From Xanthoparmelia taractica (taxonomy: Eukaryota; Ascomycota; Lecanoromycetes; Lecanorales; Parmeliaceae): a DNA stretch of 41,812 nt. The stretch is taken from NCBI GenBank assembly GCA_033085395.1, contig JANQBS010000307.1, forward strand, positions 1 to 41,812, given 5' to 3'. The stretch's first letter is position 1; every line of letters starts with the position of its first letter. Shown here in pieces: positions 1 to 10,252 of this stretch. A model generated the notes under the pieces. It had not been told where the DNA came from, ran no database searches, and saw only the letters and a list, made by a program, of their open reading frames with translations. A program made the position numbers and the translations under genes.

Positions 1-48
1 CCACCCACCCCACCCCACCCCCCGCCCGCCCCCCCCCCCCCCCCCCCC
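1..48. repeat. poly-C / C-rich low-complexity tract
   Basis: The window opens with CCCACC-type repeats running into an almost pure C run. It lies where the upstream exon or intron of the Dabb-domain gene would be. Nothing codes here, and the length may be unreliable because homopolymers are error-prone. Confidence 0.9.
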
Positions 49-92
49 GCACCTGGAAATTTACGAGTGGTGCTGAGTATAACGAATAAAAG

Positions 93-528
93 GCATGCGA
101 GCGCATGGTCGACCTCCGCAACCGATGCATCCATCCCACGACCAAGAAACCCTACATCATCTCTTCCTCCGGCGGGCGGCAGAATAGTCCTGAGAACAAT
201 AAGGTAATACTCTATCCTATCCTATCCCTCACACTCCCTCGTCCCTGTGTGTAGGCTAGGCTTCGCTCCTGGGCGGTATAGGATTTGGGGGTTGGTATGG
301 TATGGTATGGTATGGGATGGGATAGAGTAGCTGGTTGTTGCTGGTTGTTGTTGTTGTTGACAAGGTAGACAGGCAGGTTATTCGCATGCTTTTGTGGTGG
401 AGTTTGCCAGTGAGGAGGACCGGGATTATTATACGCAGGAGGACCCGGGACATTTTGAGTTCAAGAAGAGCTTGAAGGGGATGGTGGAGAAGGTGGGCGT
501 GATGGATTATACGCCCGGTGTGTATTGA
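93..528 (+). CDS. Stress-responsive A/B-barrel (Dabb) domain protein, 5' partial
   Basis: The 3' part of a Dabb-family gene, a small dimeric alpha+beta barrel of poorly known function. Two exons are seen: about 93-203 (ends ...NSPENNK, donor GTAATA) and 373-528 (starts AGYSHAFVVEF, ends DYTPGVY and TGA). The typical Dabb order is visible: a Cys-Ile-His-Pro stretch, KPYI, GG..NSPE, then the HAFVVEF strand, the EEDRDYY helix and a final DYTPGVY. The 169-bp intron holds GGTAT and TTG microsatellites. The acceptor before 93 (AATAAAAG) is inferred; an in-frame ATG at 105 exists, but four family-like residues before it suggest that the exon starts earlier and the first exon lies outside the window. 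It converges with the ISA1 gene. The family call is firm; the start is not. Confidence 0.72.
293..359. repeat. GGTAT and TTG microsatellites in the Dabb intron
   Basis: A (GGTAT)n / GGGAT run (about 293-323) is followed by a TTG-rich run (about 335-359), both inside the predicted intron 204-372. They are likely length-variable and have no evident function. Confidence 0.85.
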
Positions 529-693
529 GGGTGATTGGACGATTGGACAGCAATTGGGAGGGTATTGCTGTTGTAGCGGTGAGGGCGAGTAGTGAAGGGT
601 TTGATGCATTCCTGCCATGGATGATGATATATACCGGACTCTAGTTTTATAATGCCGCTGAAACGCTGGACGCTATGCTGCACGAATGTCGCA

Positions 694-1554
694 CTAGACC
701 ATGAACGATTCCCCGCAACCGCATTGTTCCTCTGTAATTGTTTAGCGTGTAATCGATCGTAGTCCTCGCAAAGAGAACTCACTGATATTTGGATTCCTGA
801 ACACGAATCTCTGGTTCAGCTTATCTTCTACCCAGTCCATCTCACTTCCGATGATGCTAAACAGCGCCTTGCTATCAATCAAGACCTTCACCCCGTCTTG
901 TTCTACCGCCTCATCGAACGTTCCAGCCTTGTCGACGTATTCCAGATGATATGCAAGCCCTGAGCAGCCTCTATTTTTCACGCCCACTCTTATGAACTTC
1001 GGCTCCGGAAGCTCTAACAATTGCTGCAGGTGCTCCGTGGCGGAAGGTGTCAGTGTCATGGCCGCCTTTCGAGGGCGGAGCCTGGAGGGCCTTTTTGGTT
1101 TGTCGGTAATAGGAGGGGAGGAAGACGCGGGACTCGCGACAGGTTTTGATTTCTGCGCTTCGGTCTCTGTTATGCTGATGCTTTGTTTTTCTGGCTTGTT
1201 CAAATCGAAGGAGTCGTATTGGCCTGTTTGACGGGGTGGTCTCGTGTTATTGACTTCCGAGGAGTTGCCTGCTATAGATGTGTCTGGGACGTTTGCGTTG
1301 CGGGGTGGCGGCGGTGTAGGGTCTAGAGAACGAGGGTGGTACTCTGTTATGGTCGAAAGTTGTCTCCTGGTGCGGTGTTTTACATGATCACTGTAGCGGA
1401 GAATAGAGGAGGTCGGACGACTTGATCTTGTCGTTCGTATGGCAACGGTAGAGGCGAACCTGAAGGAGGATGATGTCAGACTGTGGATGCAGCACTGTGT
1501 AGATATGGACATGCTGCTGAAATGGAAAGGCGAAAGCAGTTTAGGGGCCGCCAT
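694..1554 (-). CDS. ISA1: Mitochondrial iron-sulfur cluster assembly protein, Isa1 type
   Basis: A-type Fe-S scaffold/carrier of the mitochondrial matrix, needed in yeast with Isa2 for maturing [4Fe-4S] proteins such as aconitase and lipoate synthase. Exons on the complement: 783-1554 and 694-731, intron 732-782 (51 bp, GTGAGT...CAG); 269 aa. The HesB/IscA domain fills the last 110 residues, with the three conserved cysteines present: Cys197 in NRGCSGLAYHLEY, and Cys261 and Cys263 in the terminal CGCGESFMV. The last two exist only after splicing, so the unspliced frame looks truncated. Residues 1-70 are rich in Ser/Arg with few acids, as expected for a matrix presequence; a low-complexity linker follows. 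The start at 1554 was chosen because the upstream in-frame Met lacks presequence character. It is divergent from the ARMH3-like gene. Confidence 0.92.
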
Positions 1555-2064
1555 TGTTGACCTGTGAGAACGTATAAGAAGTCTCAAAAACAAATATGAA
1601 ATCAATTCACCCCTCCCCCAATGTCGTCGGTCTCTTTTCATCGGGATATCACAGACTTTCTAAGCCGGAATTTGCCGTGCTGACAAACGAGGCCGCTTTC
1701 AGCTAATCAGCATCAACATGATTACTCCCAGCAAAACACGGTCACTACGAAGAATCTGGAGAAAGGTGCATCCTAATTCAATGAGCTCTCACTAACGATC
1801 AAAACGAAACAGCCGTTTGCTTTGCGCTTGAGTATTAAACTTACACTACTGTACTCCTACAGTCGCATCTCGTTTCATTAAATCGACTCTCCTCGCTGAG
1901 ATAAAGGCCAACGGCTTTCTTCTTTATTCAAGTAATTGATAAGTTTTGCCTTGTTCACGCCTTGTCGCAAACAAGGTGCTTCGATAGTCTGTGCAATCAT
2001 GAGTGGAATGAGTCCATAGTTGCCATAACTTCCTTCCGTTCGATCGCCTGGGGACTCTCGAGGT
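1555..2064. other. Divergent intergenic region between ISA1 and the ARMH3-like gene
   Basis: About 510 bp between two genes transcribed away from each other, so it must hold both promoters. No clear TATA box, operator or RNA gene was seen. Confidence 0.6.
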
Positions 2065-4355
2065 ATGGAAGTGTCGCCTCTTACCCAGCAAACCAGACCA
2101 GGCTCGTTTCAGCCCAAGATCATTGGTCTTTATGACAACCTTTTCAAACAAGATGATGAGGAATTGGCGCACTCAGATGGGTTCTGGGGTGAATTTTTCC
2201 TTCTTCGACCAGACAAAGCGGGTCTGCGGCGAAAACTGGACGAGTTAACAGCAGATGACCTTCTACATCTCCAAGTAAGCACCCTTGAAATCAGATTATC
2301 ATTGAGCTAACTATTTCCAAGAACGAGACCCAACAGCTATTTGTGCACGCAGTCTCTCAAGTCAAGCACGGGAGAGCTCCGTCAGACGAGAACGCACTTG
2401 ATGTATGTTGTTTGAGCTCTTCTTGCGCCTACGATTGACACTTACCGACCCAGACTTTAACAGTCTTCTTAGGGGTTATCTTGGCGAAACGTTACACCAA
2501 TCCAAGTGCCGACATAATTACTGTACTTGCTGGTCTCGATGAGGTCGATGCTGTCTTTTTCGAATTCGCAAACGCCATCGAAAGCATCATACGCACTGGA
2601 AGATCTGGTAGGCGCCTCAGATCCAAAATCATCCTCGCGGCGCTGAAGAATGACAGTGGAAGTTCGCAGCAAAGCTATCGATGTTGCTCTATCATTGACT
2701 TCAGGGGCATATCAGACAAGCCTCGTATCGTACTTTGCCCACCGAGATTTATTTCCAGCTTTAATAAAGGTATGTGAGAACTGTCTTGCACTATCTATGA
2801 AGTCTACTGGTCATTACCACTCTCTCTCTTGGAAGGCTTTCTCTCCACGTTTGGCACGGGATTGGTGGTCGATAAATGTCGCTCCCGGAAGTTCCAGTCG
2901 TCGAGGCTACTTGCTTACATTCTCGCAGTTTTTACAAGACTCTGATAATCCTGAGCTGGTTTTCAAGCCATTTCTTCTTCTTGGATTGCTAGCAAATTAC
3001 AACAGATTTGAGTTTCGAAATCCCTATCGGCTTCGGCTCGAAGACTTTGTCAATGAGAGTGCAATACAGAAAATTGCACGAGGAATTGGCTCTGCATGCT
3101 CCAATCTCAGAAACTCCTATGTTGCCATACAAGAGGATGTCATAGAAGGGTGGACCGTTGGCAGCACCTTGGCATACATCGGTCTCGGTGTGCTTGCCCC
3201 TGGTAAAGGAGCAGCCCTTGCACAGCCAAAAGCCGATGATTTGAAGGAGGGCTTCGCTCAATTGTAAGATTTCCAGATTGACCTTCCCTTGACTCCTGAC
3301 ACTGAACAGTTCGCAGGCCAAATCCTGGTGCCGCCGTCTTGCTGGGAGTCTATGATTTCACAAATGCCAACAAAGTCTTCTGCTCCAACCTGATCTCCTG
3401 TACATCTCCATCAAACTTGGCGGAAGACCCCTTTTGCGCATTTTTGTCTTACACATCATACCTTGTTCATCACGCGTACCGCTCTCCTAGAGCTACGATC
3501 TACGGCCTCGTAAACTTCTTGATCCTCCGCATCATCATCGAAGATCTGGCTTTATGCAAGATCTTATGCGAGCCTGAAGCTTCAGTCGCCGTCCGTCTCT
3601 GCCGGCAGCGCCAACCACTTCTTCCGGCAACACCGAAACCTCGACCTGCAGCAGCCCCAATTCTCGACATACTTGTGGACTGCATTAATCATAACCTTCG
3701 CCGGCACCTCGATATGCAGCTCTACATCTCTTGCATTGGTCTTGTTCATCGCCTACTTTCATATCTTACATTCACCCGTACACGGCTCTTGTATCATTGG
3801 TCACTTCTGTGGCAGACTCTTCTGTCTTTCCTCCGCTTCTTGACAACCTATGCGCCTTCGCTTACTGTCCAGGACCCAGATCTCCCTCTACTCATCAATC
3901 CCTTCCTTGCCACTCTCGCGCTAGCCGTCACCTCGGGAATATCATTTCTTCCTGACCCGGCCGCTTATGATGATCTGTTCTATAAGCTTGTCGAAGCCGG
4001 CGACTTTCTCTCTCGCTTCAAGAAGGCTTTCCACATGCATCTCACACAAGCGAGGGAAAACATTAACGCTGCTTCGAATGGTCCAACGACGGCACCAATC
4101 GATATCCTCATACAGGTTGCAGCTCACTATCACGACTTGGTCGAAGCTGAGAAGAGCAAAGGGCGCATGGGCAACAACATGAGCCCAAGGGAAGTGAGCA
4201 AGGTTATCCGACAAGGCTATGACGATTTGAGTCTGCCGGCAATGGAAGGTTTGGACCGATGGGATAGATTCAGGGAAGGAGATGAGAGAGGCATGTTGAA
4301 ACGAGTGGCCAGGGTAGCGGTTGAAGACACTAAGAAGCTTCTGCGTGCGTCTTGA
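2065..4355 (+). CDS. ARMH3/C10orf76-like (DUF1741, UPF0588) armadillo-like helical protein
   Basis: Homologue of the human Golgi-associated factor ARMH3 (C10orf76), which activates PI4KB; the fungal members are uncharacterised. Six exons were reconstructed: 2065-2274, 2322-2402, 2454-2607, 2657-2769, 2929-3263 and 3317-4355, all GT-AG and phase-consistent, giving 643 aa. Family landmarks: QPKIIGLYDNLF and GFWGEFFLL at the N-terminus, TSGAYQTSLVSYFAHRDLFP, then FLLLGLLANYNRFEFRNPY, and GVYDFTNANKVF in the DUF1741 part. The C-terminus is helical with hydrophobic segments near residues 430-520. The fourth intron (159 bp) has no stop and a multiple-of-three length, so the frame stays open if it is kept; it was removed because the family reads directly from DLFPALIK into FLQDSDNPE. 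The start Met fits the family N-terminus. The gene looks intact. Confidence 0.88.
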
Positions 4356-4963
4356 GGATTGCACATGTATAGGCGCAAGCAAAACCTGGTCATACTTCCC
4401 CTCGCCACGAGTTGCATGCACAGTATATAAACCTCACAGCGATGACCTGCATGCATATTCTAGAGCATCTCCGCACGCTCTCAGGTTGGGGTCGACAGGT
4501 GCAAATTGCGGGGAAGAAATTGGCGATCCAAACAACAACAACAACGATATTCACCTAGTAGCATACATTTTCCATATATTTACTGCCAACTAAATAGCTA
4601 GAGACTCCTAGTATCACACATAGTATGCATATCGTTCAGCGCCAACATTGGGTTCAGTGCTCCAGATCATCCTATCATGTCGCCGCGGCTTTATCTTCTC
4701 CATCTCACCACAACTACCATCGGTGTTTCTCCTCGGTGTTTCCCCTCGTCTTCCTGTATAAAGACTCTCCCCCTCTTCCAATTCTAGTGAACAATTGCCT
4801 CTGTTTTTGGAAGTTGCTTTTGTTTGAAAGCTCGAACCGCTCTACTTTCTTATCTTCCTGGCATCCGCGTCACTCTTAGCCCTCGAGGAATTGCAAATTT
4901 TCTTTCCCCCCTAGTCAACCCAACCAAAACCCGCTTCAACATCACCTTCGATCCGCATCAACC
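4356..4963. other. Intergenic region upstream of the carbonic anhydrase
   Basis: 608 bp without a convincing gene. Short open frames on both strands lack any family feature. The last 150 bp are pyrimidine-rich, typical of a fungal 5' leader. Confidence 0.6.
4757..4763 (+). promoter_or_regulatory. TATA-like box for the carbonic anhydrase gene
   Basis: TATAAAG in a CT-rich setting, about 200 bp before the ATG at 4964 and followed by a pyrimidine-rich stretch. The position is plausible for a fungal core promoter, but there is no direct proof. Confidence 0.35.
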
Positions 4964-5836
4964 ATGTCTGGCTCTGGTATGTACCTCCGCTGCGCTATGT
5001 ACAGAATACCTGCTGCCATTCGTTCTTCACTCCTCACCCACCCTCCCACCAGATCCTGCTCCCAATCCCCCGCCTCCGCAAAAAAAAGTAAAAACGCACT
5101 CAACCTCCCCCTTCCCTCTCCCCCCCCCTTCCCACCCCCAATTGAATCCCCAGAAAAAACCCCAGCACAGCTGACCAACCCTCTTCCCCACCCAATCACA
5201 GACTACTTCAAACGCATCTTGGACCAAAACAAGCAATGGGCCGAATCCACCGCCTCCTCCAACCCCGACCTCTTCCCCGCCCTCGCAAAAGGCCAGTCCC
5301 CCCAAATCCTCTGGATCGGCTGCGCCGACTCCCGCATCCCAGAGACAACCGTCTGCGCCCTGAACCCCGGCGACGTCTTCGTGCACCGCAACATCGCCAA
5401 CATAGTCACCGCGACGGATCTCAACGCGCAGAGCGTCATCGCCTACGGCGTCGCGCACCTCAAGGTCAACCACATTGTCGTGTGCGGGCACACGAGCTGC
5501 GGGGGCGTGGCGGCGGCGCTGGGGAATGATAAGTTGGGGATGCTGGATTTGTGGTTGATGCCGTTGAAGCAGTTGCGGGCGGCGCATCAGGGGGAGTGGG
5601 AGAGGGAGGGGCTGGGGGAGAAGGAGAGGGCGTTGGCGCTTGTGGAGGCGAATGTGAGGAAGGGGGTGCAGACACTTAAGGAGAATGCGGAGGTTATTGA
5701 GGCGATGAGGGAGAGGGGGTTGGAGGTGCATGGGTTGGTTCATGATGTGGGGTGTGGGGTTTTGAGGGAGTTGGACATCAAGGAGGATGAGCATGAGGGG
5801 AAGAAGAGGGAGAAGGCGTTTTGGACGAAGAAATGA
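4964..5836 (+). CDS. Beta-class carbonic anhydrase
   Basis: Zinc enzyme interconverting CO2 and bicarbonate; in fungi it supplies bicarbonate for carboxylation and CO2 sensing. Likely model: exon 4964-4976 (MSGS plus one base), intron 4977-5201 (225 bp, GTATGT...CACAG), exon 5202-5836; 215 aa beginning MSGSDYFKRILDQNKQW. Zinc ligands Cys45, His101 and Cys104 (CADSR and GHTSCGG) and the Asp47-Arg49 pair are all present, followed by the HRNIAN motif. The intron is a multiple of three and stop-free, so unspliced mRNA would give a 290-aa form whose extra N-terminus (RCAMYRIPAAIRSSLL, no acids in the first 40 residues) resembles a mitochondrial presequence. Third codon positions are C-rich in the first half and G-rich in the second. 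It converges with the WBP2-like gene. Confidence 0.93.
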   Translation: MSGSGMYLRCAMYRIPAAIRSSLLTHPPTRSCSQSPASAKKSKNALNLPLPSPPPFPPPIESPEKTPAQLTNPLPHPITDYFKRILDQNKQWAESTASSNPDLFPALAKGQSPQILWIGCADSRIPETTVCALNPGDVFVHRNIANIVTATDLNAQSVIAYGVAHLKVNHIVVCGHTSCGGVAAALGNDKLGMLDLWLMPLKQLRAAHQGEWEREGLGEKERALALVEANVRKGVQTLKENAEVIEAMRERGLEVHGLVHDVGCGVLRELDIKEDEHEGKKREKAFWTKK

Positions 5837-6038
5837 GCGGGCTGCTCAGACATGCGGATGGAAGAGAAGGGCTGGGAAGTGTGCGCGTCAATGTCCGGAT
5901 GATTATTCTATCGCTTGCAATGAATGCACGGCCAATTCACTCCCATCATCCGTCTTTATGCCGTTCTTGTTGCCCTGACTTCTCCCAAACTCCACGCTTG
6001 CGCAAACCCCTACGAATGAACACGACCATAATCCTATC

Positions 6039-6943
6039 CTAGTTCTTCTCAACCCTCCGCTCCGACTCATTCACCTTACTACCCTCCACCACCTCCTCAT
6101 ACCCCGGCGGTGGCTCATCCGGCGTCGGCGCCGCCCCACTCGCAGAAGCATTCCCCAGCCCCACGACCCCATTATTCGCCGGCGGCGCAGGCCTGTGCGC
6201 GCCATTCGGCGCAACCGGCGTAGGCCTCTGTATCTGCACCGGCGCCCTCGCGCCCCCACCGAGCTCTTCATACGCAGGCAGCTGCTCTAAATCCACATCC
6301 AACCCGCCACCGCTACCATTCACGGGCCTCCCGCTCGCCCTCGCCGTATCCATGGCCTGCGCCAGCGTCTCCTTGATGCGCTCGTACGTCGTGGAGAAAT
6401 CGAACGCGCCACCCTCTTTGAAGGTCAGCTTCAGAGACAGGAGCCGCTCCGGGTGCTGGATCCCGCCGTTGGGGACGGGAAGCAGGATGCCCTCCCAGAC
6501 ATTGGGGCCGAAAAAGGGGGCTGTAACGTGGGTATCTTGGAGAGAGAGGATGGGGGCGGAGAAGGATTCGAGGGTTGAGCGTTGAGGTTGTTGTTGTTGG
6601 GCTGTGGTAGGTGCGAGGCCAAGGATTGGGGTGGGCGTGGTGGGGAGGTAGATGAGCTGGGAGGAGTATTAGTTGTGTGGTTGGAGAGGTGGCAAAGGAG
6701 GGTGTTACTCGTTGGTTGGTGATGATGGCTTTGCCGTCGCTGGATTTGACGGAGAAGGGTTCTTTGCCCGGGTAGGTATTTGGTGTTTGTAGGGTTAGAG
6801 CTGTGCGGGGTGGTGAGGTGAAGAGGGTTTTCTCTCTAGGGAGCGGGACGAAGTTGTGGGGCCCATCGAGCATGACCCAGCTGCAGCTGTTAGCAAACGC
6901 CCTGTTGTAGAGTAGTGTGGCGGTATACTGACTTTATGGACAT
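6039..6943 (-). CDS. WBP2-like / UPF0664 GRAM-domain protein with PPxY motif
   Basis: Fungal relative of WW-domain-binding protein 2 (UPF0664 'stress-induced' family). Three exons on the complement: 6933-6943, 6709-6880 and 6039-6656; introns 6881-6932 and 6657-6708 (both 52 bp, GT-AG); 266 aa. The 11-base first exon gives the family start MSINWVMLDG, which is what justifies it. The GRAM-like domain covers roughly residues 5-150 (IITNQRLIYLP, then WEGILLPVPNGG and LKLTFKEGGAFDF). The tail is Pro/Ala/Gly-rich and ends with PPPGYEEV, a PPxY ligand for WW domains such as those of Rsp5/Nedd4 ubiquitin ligases. WW binding is inferred from the motif. Confidence 0.87.
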
Positions 6944-7494
6944 TTTGGCTCTGAGGTCAAGAATGCGATAACAAGGTGCTTGAGTGCTAGATCTGCTGGA
7001 AAGAAGTTGGGGAACTTCAGGCAGTAAGAGTGTAGGAAGAGTTTATTGCTGCCTGTATTGGAGGAGGTAATGGGGCGTTTAGCCGTGTATAACCGCATAC
7101 ATGAGCGAGACTTGTTTGTGTACTTGAAGTTATAAAGGTAATGTTGTATTTGGACCAGTATTGCTTCAATCCAAGTTCTTTCAAGACTGAATCTTTGCAA
7201 ATAAATATTCTCTATAATTTATACACTGAATCTTTCTCCATTCGAGTCATCGTGGTGGAGTTATCCAGCATTTCTGTGTATCAGCGTGTACAGCGGTGGC
7301 CACAATGTCGATGGTTATTACAGTCAATGGCTACCACAAGCAGGTTTATATATTTTATACCTCATCATTGAACGTCCACTTCATCAACCCTCATTTACGT
7401 TCGAGTAGATGAAGACTGACATTGACGTCCCACATGATATTGTAGTAGATAGGAGCGACCTCATACCAGAAAATGAAAAAGTGGTTTGACTACG
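6944..7494. other. Intergenic region, no gene seen
   Basis: 550 bp between the WBP2-like gene start and the 3' end of the first secreted-protein gene. AT-richer than its flanks; no RNA gene, repeat or coding signal recognised. Confidence 0.6.
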
Positions 7495-8631
7495 CTAAGT
7501 GACAAGAATCGAACCGTTATTGGCTCCCGGTAGCGATGAACTTGGTCCTACAAGAGCTTTGACAAGACTGATCGTCCCAAGCTGGTAACCATCAACCTTC
7601 ACCGTCATTGTCATCTCTCGCCAATCCCATCTATCGGCCATCTTCTCTGGCATCTTTCCGATAGCCCTGATTGCCCAATAATATGACCATAACGGAGCCG
7701 CGGGACTTGGTTGAGGCGTTGCTAATAGAATGGTACTTAGACCCGATGCCTGGTCATCAACGACATCTTTTAATGGGGGGTGACCCATTGGATCTTCCCT
7801 CACTATATGGCTATACGTCAATACGGACGAAGGAGTGAGCATGGCAGCCCTTGGATAGATTTTTCGACCATGCCATTCGCAGTCTAACTCCATGTCTGGG
7901 TCATCATCATTGGTTACATTGACGAGCTTTGTAACTGCGGACTGGGGTGGACCCATGTGGTTCGTCGCCGGGGGAGACTCGTTTAAGGGGACCACTAAAG
8001 GTAATGATGTCTTTCTCGAATTAGCTCTACAGCTGCCAGAAGAGCAGGACCGCCCTATAAATTCAATTGTCCCCATTTTCACCTTGCCCTTGAAGAAAGT
8101 GAACCTGGAGGCTTCGAACCGGTTGTCTTTGTCCATTCTTTGTATTGCGGCATACGTGCCAAAGGCAGCATAATGTCGCGTGAACTCTGCCTCAAATTGG
8201 ATGATTCTGATCTGTACCTCGTCGTAGTTGCTGACGGTGAAAGTCTCTTCGGCAAGCAGATCATCGAGTGCCATCTTTGCGAGTGCATGCGCTGCATCTA
8301 CAAAGACCGCCGTGGCACATATCCGTTTTCCCACGTAAGTGAATTCTCCGTGCCACTTGTCGTTTAGATCAGATATATCGAGGCCGGCGTTGAGGGATAG
8401 GAGAGAACCTGTAAAGTCAAAACGGTTCCCGGGATCGTCCTGGCCAGTATCCTGGAAAGCAACGTTGCTGGCATTAGCTGAAACGTTATTGTGGGCCACT
8501 GGGTCGAAGACCGAGCAATCCGGGGACTGCGATGAACTGTCGGTGATGGAGGCTGCAGTGATGCTGTTGCTGACGGGTATGGTCAAAGCTTTGATCAAGA
8601 CTAGGAGGTAAGGTGCAAGAAGCACACGCAT
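7495..8631 (-). CDS. Secreted protein of unknown function with an internal duplication
   Basis: Single exon, 378 aa. Residues 1-20 form a classic signal peptide (short basic start, then LLAPYLLVLIKAL), so the product is probably secreted. Sequons occur at Asn49 and Asn53. No known domain was recognised. Two halves look related: residues about 83-191 and 244-355 both start with a (K/E)WHG element (93-95 and 253-255), go through a helical Ala-rich stretch, reach a Y.AI motif (about 160 and 319) and end in alternating polar/hydrophobic strands closing with MGTIEF or LGTISL. A Cys/Ser/Arg linker joins them. Next upstream is another secreted-protein gene in the same direction. Function cannot be inferred. 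Confidence 0.72.
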   Translation of the reverse strand: MRVLLAPYLLVLIKALTIPVSNSITAASITDSSSQSPDCSVFDPVAHNNVSANASNVAFQDTGQDDPGNRFDFTGSLLSLNAGLDISDLNDKWHGEFTYVGKRICATAVFVDAAHALAKMALDDLLAEETFTVSNYDEVQIRIIQFEAEFTRHYAAFGTYAAIQRMDKDNRFEASRFTFFKGKVKMGTIEFIGRSCSSGSCRANSRKTSLPLVVPLNESPPATNHMGPPQSAVTKLVNVTNDDDPDMELDCEWHGRKIYPRAAMLTPSSVLTYSHIVREDPMGHPPLKDVVDDQASGLSTILLATPQPSPAAPLWSYYWAIRAIGKMPEKMADRWDWREMTMTVKVDGYQLGTISLVKALVGPSSSLPGANNGSILVT

Positions 8632-9529
8632 TGGGACTTGATAATCCTTGCGGAAACATTACCAGCTAGCAGCTGAATGCTGTAGAGGAGACTGAAGTTT
8701 AAAGTCGGTAGATCACTTTTCGGCTTACTCGTATGTATCTAATCGCTTATAAAAGACTCCGGACTTATCCACCTTCTCCGATTGCGATATGCGAATGCGG
8801 TATTTAGAGCTACAACAAGACCATCCAGCTTCCGGTCCGATTGGAGTAGCAACCTTAAGGTCTCCCTGAAGCTGTCAGCAGCAAGTTCAGTCCACGACAA
8901 TGCTAATGAGTGACTCGTATATGGAGCCAGAAGCACTTCAGGCGCCATCCGTTGTCGTGCGTACAACTCGGAAACCTTTTGCATATACGGAAACCGCCCC
9001 TTCACGGCATGGACATCGATTACAGAAGTAGTAATATTGAGGCATTGACCATTGAATCAAATCTACTACAGATACTGAACTGTCCATATCTCTGCTTCTC
9101 ATTTTCCAGCTCACTTTTAATGTACCCCTTTCACTGTACCTGTTTGCTCACTTGTTCGGCTATGCTACTCCTTTTAGGGGCACTCCACGGTCTCCAATCA
9201 GATATTTGACGCAGAACACCCGTCAAAGTATCTCAAGTTCTAGCTTGGCATCATGGTACTCGAAGAAAGTTTCGCCATTCCATTCGCTGTCAGGGGTTGT
9301 CCGTGAGATGATCAGGATGATCGAGTATGTTCAGGATGAAGATGGGCCTTCTCTTCCGTGCTGAAATGTGGTATACACGCCTTTGGTTTTCCTGATTTGC
9401 GAGCTCCAGAGAAGCATAGGTAGGAGGGGCTCACAGACAGGCAGCAGCATGGATTTCAAACTCTTACTATGCTGCAAATGTCCAGCCATGTCGCCCAAAT
9501 CACCGGCGCCTGAACATCTCCTAGAAATC
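8632..9529. other. Intergenic region, nothing convincing
   Basis: About 900 bp between the two secreted-protein genes. A few open frames of 70-100 codons on both strands show no family likeness, signal peptide or clear splice context. The first 130 bp must hold the promoter of the 7495-8631 gene. Confidence 0.55.
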
Positions 9530-10252
9530 TTACCGCAACGCCTCCACTACAGATTCATTACCCACCCCGACAACTGAGGTATTCGCAATCTCCAACACCG
9601 GCATGACCTCGCCCCCCTCACTCAACGAGCCAATGCCTCTAGCATACCGATCCCATTTGCTCCCGGTCCCCCAAATCGCCACCCCAATCCCAAGATCCCT
9701 CCCCAAAACCGCATAACCGCACCCATTATCACAAGTCGCCCTCACATACTCGGCCGGCTGGATCAAGGCCTTCCATGTACTCGTATCCCTGCTCCGCCAT
9801 TTCCCAATCACCGAGTCCGGCAGCCCAGGAAATTGACCAATGCTGCTCCGTTCAAACATCTTCATCATGACAATCGCTACCACGCAGGGACCGCTTACAT
9901 AGCGTTTGGGGATGGGGAGAGAAGAACGCACCCCGGGGAAGGAGGCGGTGGAGCGTGCACCGGGCCTGTAAACGAAGGTGCCTGGATGGAAGCCCCAGAT
10001 CGAGATGTCGTCGGAGAGGGCGACGAGGGCGTCCTCGCAGGAGGGGGCAATTTCCAGGTTCCAAGGGTTCCAGGTCGGATCGGACACGCAGTGGTGGTAT
10101 GAACGGACATCGGTGAGGTTGGTGGGGGTTGTGAGGGAGAGGGGTGGTGGAGTGAGGGCAAGAGGTTGAGCGTGGAGGATAAAGAGGCTGATGAGAAAAG
10201 AGAACGATAGTATCGAACAAGGAGATGATCTATCTGTACGCACAGCCTTCAT
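9530..10252 (-). CDS. Small secreted fungal protein, function unknown
   Basis: 240 aa. The N-terminus is basic then strongly hydrophobic (SILSFSFLISLFILHAQPLA), a signal peptide with cleavage near residue 32. The body resembles a widespread unnamed family of ascomycete secreted proteins: a Cys followed by a Trp-rich segment (CVSDPTWNPW), P-x-C-E-D-A-L, a conserved central PKRYVSGPCVVAIVMM stretch, and a later CDNGCGYAVLG segment with paired cysteines. Five cysteines in the mature part could form disulfides. The stop follows a GTAAG, so a small extra 3' exon is possible. The coding strand is C-rich in the 5' half and G-rich in the 3' half. No enzymatic motif was seen. Confidence 0.75.
   Translation of the reverse strand: MKAVRTDRSSPCSILSFSFLISLFILHAQPLALTPPPLSLTTPTNLTDVRSYHHCVSDPTWNPWNLEIAPSCEDALVALSDDISIWGFHPGTFVYRPGARSTASFPGVRSSLPIPKRYVSGPCVVAIVMMKMFERSSIGQFPGLPDSVIGKWRSRDTSTWKALIQPAEYVRATCDNGCGYAVLGRDLGIGVAIWGTGSKWDRYARGIGSLSEGGEVMPVLEIANTSVVGVGNESVVEALR

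Noticed and set aside
256..618. Minus-strand frame over the Dabb gene
   Set aside because: Low-complexity product of microsatellites, antisense to supported exons.
5027..5794. 255-codon open frame antisense to the carbonic anhydrase
   Set aside because: It mirrors the skewed codon use of the real gene (Leu/Pro/Arg-rich then Gly-rich) and has no family features.
8739..9005. 88-codon minus frame upstream of the secreted-protein gene
   Set aside because: No signal peptide or family likeness; overlaps the probable promoter.
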